NCBI GenBank assembly: GCA_003499525.1
Contig: DNTB01000093.1
Coordinates: forward strand, 1 to 64,000
Length of the DNA: 64,000 nt
Origin: Flavobacteriales bacterium
GTDB taxonomy: Bacteria; Bacteroidota; Bacteroidia; Flavobacteriales_G; Salibacteraceae
Direction: 5' to 3'
This document shows positions 62,260 through 64,000 of the stretch, piece by piece (within the stretch, counting starts at the first letter, position 1; the number at the start of each line of letters is the position of its first letter). The notes under the pieces are model-generated. The model did no database searches. It was given only the letters and a program-made list of their open reading frames with translations, and had not been told where the DNA came from. The position numbers were made by a program, and so were the translations under genes.

Positions 62260-62921
62260 TGAAAAATTATAAAGACTTCAAGAAATATGCGGTTAAAGAT
62301 CAGGGAATCAGCTCAATAGCGATGGAACATTATATTGAGTCATCTTTAACACCCTACATTCTCGAAGAAAGACAAATGAACGTTCAGGCACTGGATGTCT
62401 TTTCCCGATTGATGATGGATAGGATCATCTTTTTGGGTACCCCGATCGACGACTATGTCGCCAACATCATACAGGCTCAGCTGTTGTTTCTCCAGTCTGC
62501 CGATGCATCAAGAGATATTTATCTTTACATTAACAGCCCGGGCGGATCAGTTTACGCCGGACTTGGGGTGTACGATACAATGCAGTACATCTCACCAGAT
62601 GTGAGTACTATTTGCACAGGAATGGCGGCATCGATGGCAGCAGTTTTACTCGGAGCAGGAACCAAAGGAAAACGCTCAGGACTGAAACATTCAAGAGTGA
62701 TGATTCATCAGCCCATGGGTGGAACGCAGGGTCAAGCTTCTGATATTGAGATCACTGCAAGAGAAATTCAAAAGCTAAAGAAAGAGCTTTATGAAATAAT
62801 TGCTTTACATTCGGGACAGACTTACGAGAAGGTTTGGGAAGATAGTGACAGAGACTACTGGATGAAGGCAGAAGAGGCAAAAGAATACGGAATGATCGAC
62901 GAAGTTCTCGTCAAGGCATAA
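62259..62921 (+). CDS. clpP: ATP-dependent Clp protease proteolytic subunit
   Basis: A 220-residue serine protease of the Clp complex. The catalytic Ser lies in CTGMAASMAAVLL and the catalytic His in VMIHQPMGGTQGQASD, with the ADSIEI-like segment DIEITAREIQKLK next to it. LYINSPGGSVYAG is a hallmark. The N-terminal 25 residues (KKYAVKDQGISSIAM) are longer than in E. coli mature ClpP. It overlaps the tig stop by one base and precedes clpX by 3 bases. Confidence 0.97.
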   Translation: MKNYKDFKKYAVKDQGISSIAMEHYIESSLTPYILEERQMNVQALDVFSRLMMDRIIFLGTPIDDYVANIIQAQLLFLQSADASRDIYLYINSPGGSVYAGLGVYDTMQYISPDVSTICTGMAASMAAVLLGAGTKGKRSGLKHSRVMIHQPMGGTQGQASDIEITAREIQKLKKELYEIIALHSGQTYEKVWEDSDRDYWMKAEEAKEYGMIDEVLVKA

Positions 62922-62924
62922 TCA

Positions 62925-64000
62925 ATGAAGGAAAAAGAGGATATAAACTGTTCTTTTTGTGGGCGAAACAAGTCCGATGTCAATATTATGATCGGCGGAC
63001 TTACTGGTCACATCTGTGATACATGCGTGCAGCAAGCCATGAAAATTGTGGATGAAGAGCAAAGTATTAAGCTAAATGAGCAGCTTAGTGAAAGTTTGAT
63101 TCTTCTTAAACCTCATGAAATAAAGAACAAGCTCGACGATTATGTCATCGGGCAGGAAAACGCCAAAAGAGTACTTTCTGTAGCGGTATACAACCACTTT
63201 AAACGTATTACCCAACTAAAAAATGAAGATGAGGTAGAGATTGAAAAGTCCAACGTGATCATGGTGGGGGAAACGGGTACCGGAAAAACCCTGTTGGCCA
63301 AAACAATTGCCAGAATTCTAAATGTCCCTTTTGCCATCGCTGATGCTACCGTTTTAACCGAAGCCGGATACGTTGGGGAGGATGTAGAGTCGATACTATC
63401 TCGATTGTTGCAAGCGTCAGATTATAAGCCTGAATTAGCAGAAAAGGGAATAGTTTTTATAGACGAGATCGATAAAATAGCCCGAAAGAGTGATAACCCT
63501 TCCATTACCAGAGATGTTTCCGGCGAGGGTGTTCAACAAGCTCTTCTGAAGCTTCTAGAAGGAGCAGTCATTGGGGTTCCGCCTTATGGTGGAAGAAAAC
63601 ATCCGGAACAAAAATTAGTAGAGGTTGATACCTCAAATATCTTGTTTATCTGTGGTGGCGCCTTTGCAGGCATTGAAAAGAATATCAGCCGGCGGATCAA
63701 TAAACAACCCATTGGGTACACATCAAAAAAGAAGGATGTGCTGGATGAATCTAATTTATTGCAGTATATCTCACCTACGGACCTTCGGACCTTTGGACTA
63801 ATTCCGGAGCTTATTGGACGATTCCCTGTTCTTACTCATCTCGGTCCTCTATCGCGCCAAGCTCTGAAGAGTATCCTTACTGAACCTAAGAATAGTTTGG
63901 TACGTCAGTACAAAAAGCTCTTTGATATGGAAGGGGTGGAGCTAGAATTTGAAGAGGATGTGCTCGAATACATCGTTGATAAGGCTATTGAGTTTAAACT
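62925..64000 (+). CDS. clpX: ATP-dependent Clp protease ATP-binding subunit ClpX, partial
   Basis: The first 358 residues of ClpX, cut by the window end. A zinc-binding N-domain is present (Cys9, Cys12, Cys31, Cys34 in NCSFCGR and HICDTCVQQ). The AAA+ core follows: Walker A is MVGETGTGKTLLAK, where most ClpX have GPTGSGKT; then GYVGEDVES, Walker B VFIDEIDKIARK, SGEGVQQALLKLLEG and NISRRINKQPIGY. It unfolds substrates for ClpP. It follows clpP by 3 bases. Confidence 0.95.
   Translation, partial: MKEKEDINCSFCGRNKSDVNIMIGGLTGHICDTCVQQAMKIVDEEQSIKLNEQLSESLILLKPHEIKNKLDDYVIGQENAKRVLSVAVYNHFKRITQLKNEDEVEIEKSNVIMVGETGTGKTLLAKTIARILNVPFAIADATVLTEAGYVGEDVESILSRLLQASDYKPELAEKGIVFIDEIDKIARKSDNPSITRDVSGEGVQQALLKLLEGAVIGVPPYGGRKHPEQKLVEVDTSNILFICGGAFAGIEKNISRRINKQPIGYTSKKKDVLDESNLLQYISPTDLRTFGLIPELIGRFPVLTHLGPLSRQALKSILTEPKNSLVRQYKKLFDMEGVELEFEEDVLEYIVDKAIEFK

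Overview
The window is about 64 kb of ordinary-looking Bacteroidota chromosome, most likely from a marine-type Flavobacteriales lineage. The evidence is the type IX secretion and gliding genes (porV, porU, a PorP/SprF-like gene, gldJ), a cargo protein with a type IX sorting domain, TonB-type receptors with carboxypeptidase-like N-domains, TAnnTTTG promoter elements (once with TTTG exactly 19 bases upstream), few Shine-Dalgarno sequences and moderate-to-low GC. I see no insertion sequence, prophage, CRISPR array or rRNA. Gene density is very high, with many 1-4 bp overlaps. I cannot name a genus.

Layout. 0-5 kb: an OmpA/TPR lipoprotein, folK with a deoxynucleoside kinase, and sppA. 5-16.9 kb: pdhC, pdhA, cdd, porV and porU on the minus strand, with a PorP/SprF-like gene, gldJ and murF on the plus strand; this is a type IX secretion neighbourhood. 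16.9-24 kb: an acyl-CoA dehydrogenase, anmK, nhaD, an exbB-exbD-tonB set, folC and two tRNA-Val genes. 24.2-31 kb: a secreted protein, then a 3-deoxy-octulosonate block. kdnB and kdnA (8-amino-Kdo formation) and a SUI1 gene lie on the minus strand. kdsB, a divergent kdsA, a transaldolase-fold/CBS fusion and a KdsC-like phosphatase lie on the plus strand. 31-36.7 kb: a vWA/DUF3520 protein divergent from an ECF sigma factor and a composite anti-sigma protein, then a FKBP lipoprotein and an OmpP1/FadL porin. 36.7-39.9 kb: a TonB-dependent receptor behind a TPP riboswitch, and a NadR-like kinase. 39.9-50.5 kb: a membrane-anchored beta-propeller protein, a DUF5723-like barrel, an exported TPR-CHAT protein, a FecR/DUF928-like protein and a CHASE2 membrane protein. 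50.5-56.4 kb: a glucosaminidase/LysM protein, a PLP deaminase-family enzyme, a 59-residue DUF5522 protein, hutU, a CPBP protease and an NAD-sugar epimerase-like protein. 56.4-64 kb: a type IX cargo protein, a second ECF sigma factor with an inner-membrane-anchored beta-barrel protein, a Crp/Fnr regulator, and tig-clpP-clpX, with clpX cut by the window edge.

Two places deserve most attention. In the Kdo block the usual arabinose-5-phosphate isomerase (SIS domain plus CBS pair) is absent. Its place is taken by a transaldolase-fold domain fused to a CBS pair, with several altered active-site positions, and the adjacent KdsA lacks the arginine that normally holds the aldose phosphate. Together these suggest an alternative route to, or a variant of, the aldose-phosphate precursor. 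Second, an exported TPR-CHAT (caspase-fold) protein sits beside FecR/DUF928-like and CHASE2 proteins. This resembles a module I recall from cyanobacteria and may be an undescribed envelope sensing or proteolysis system.
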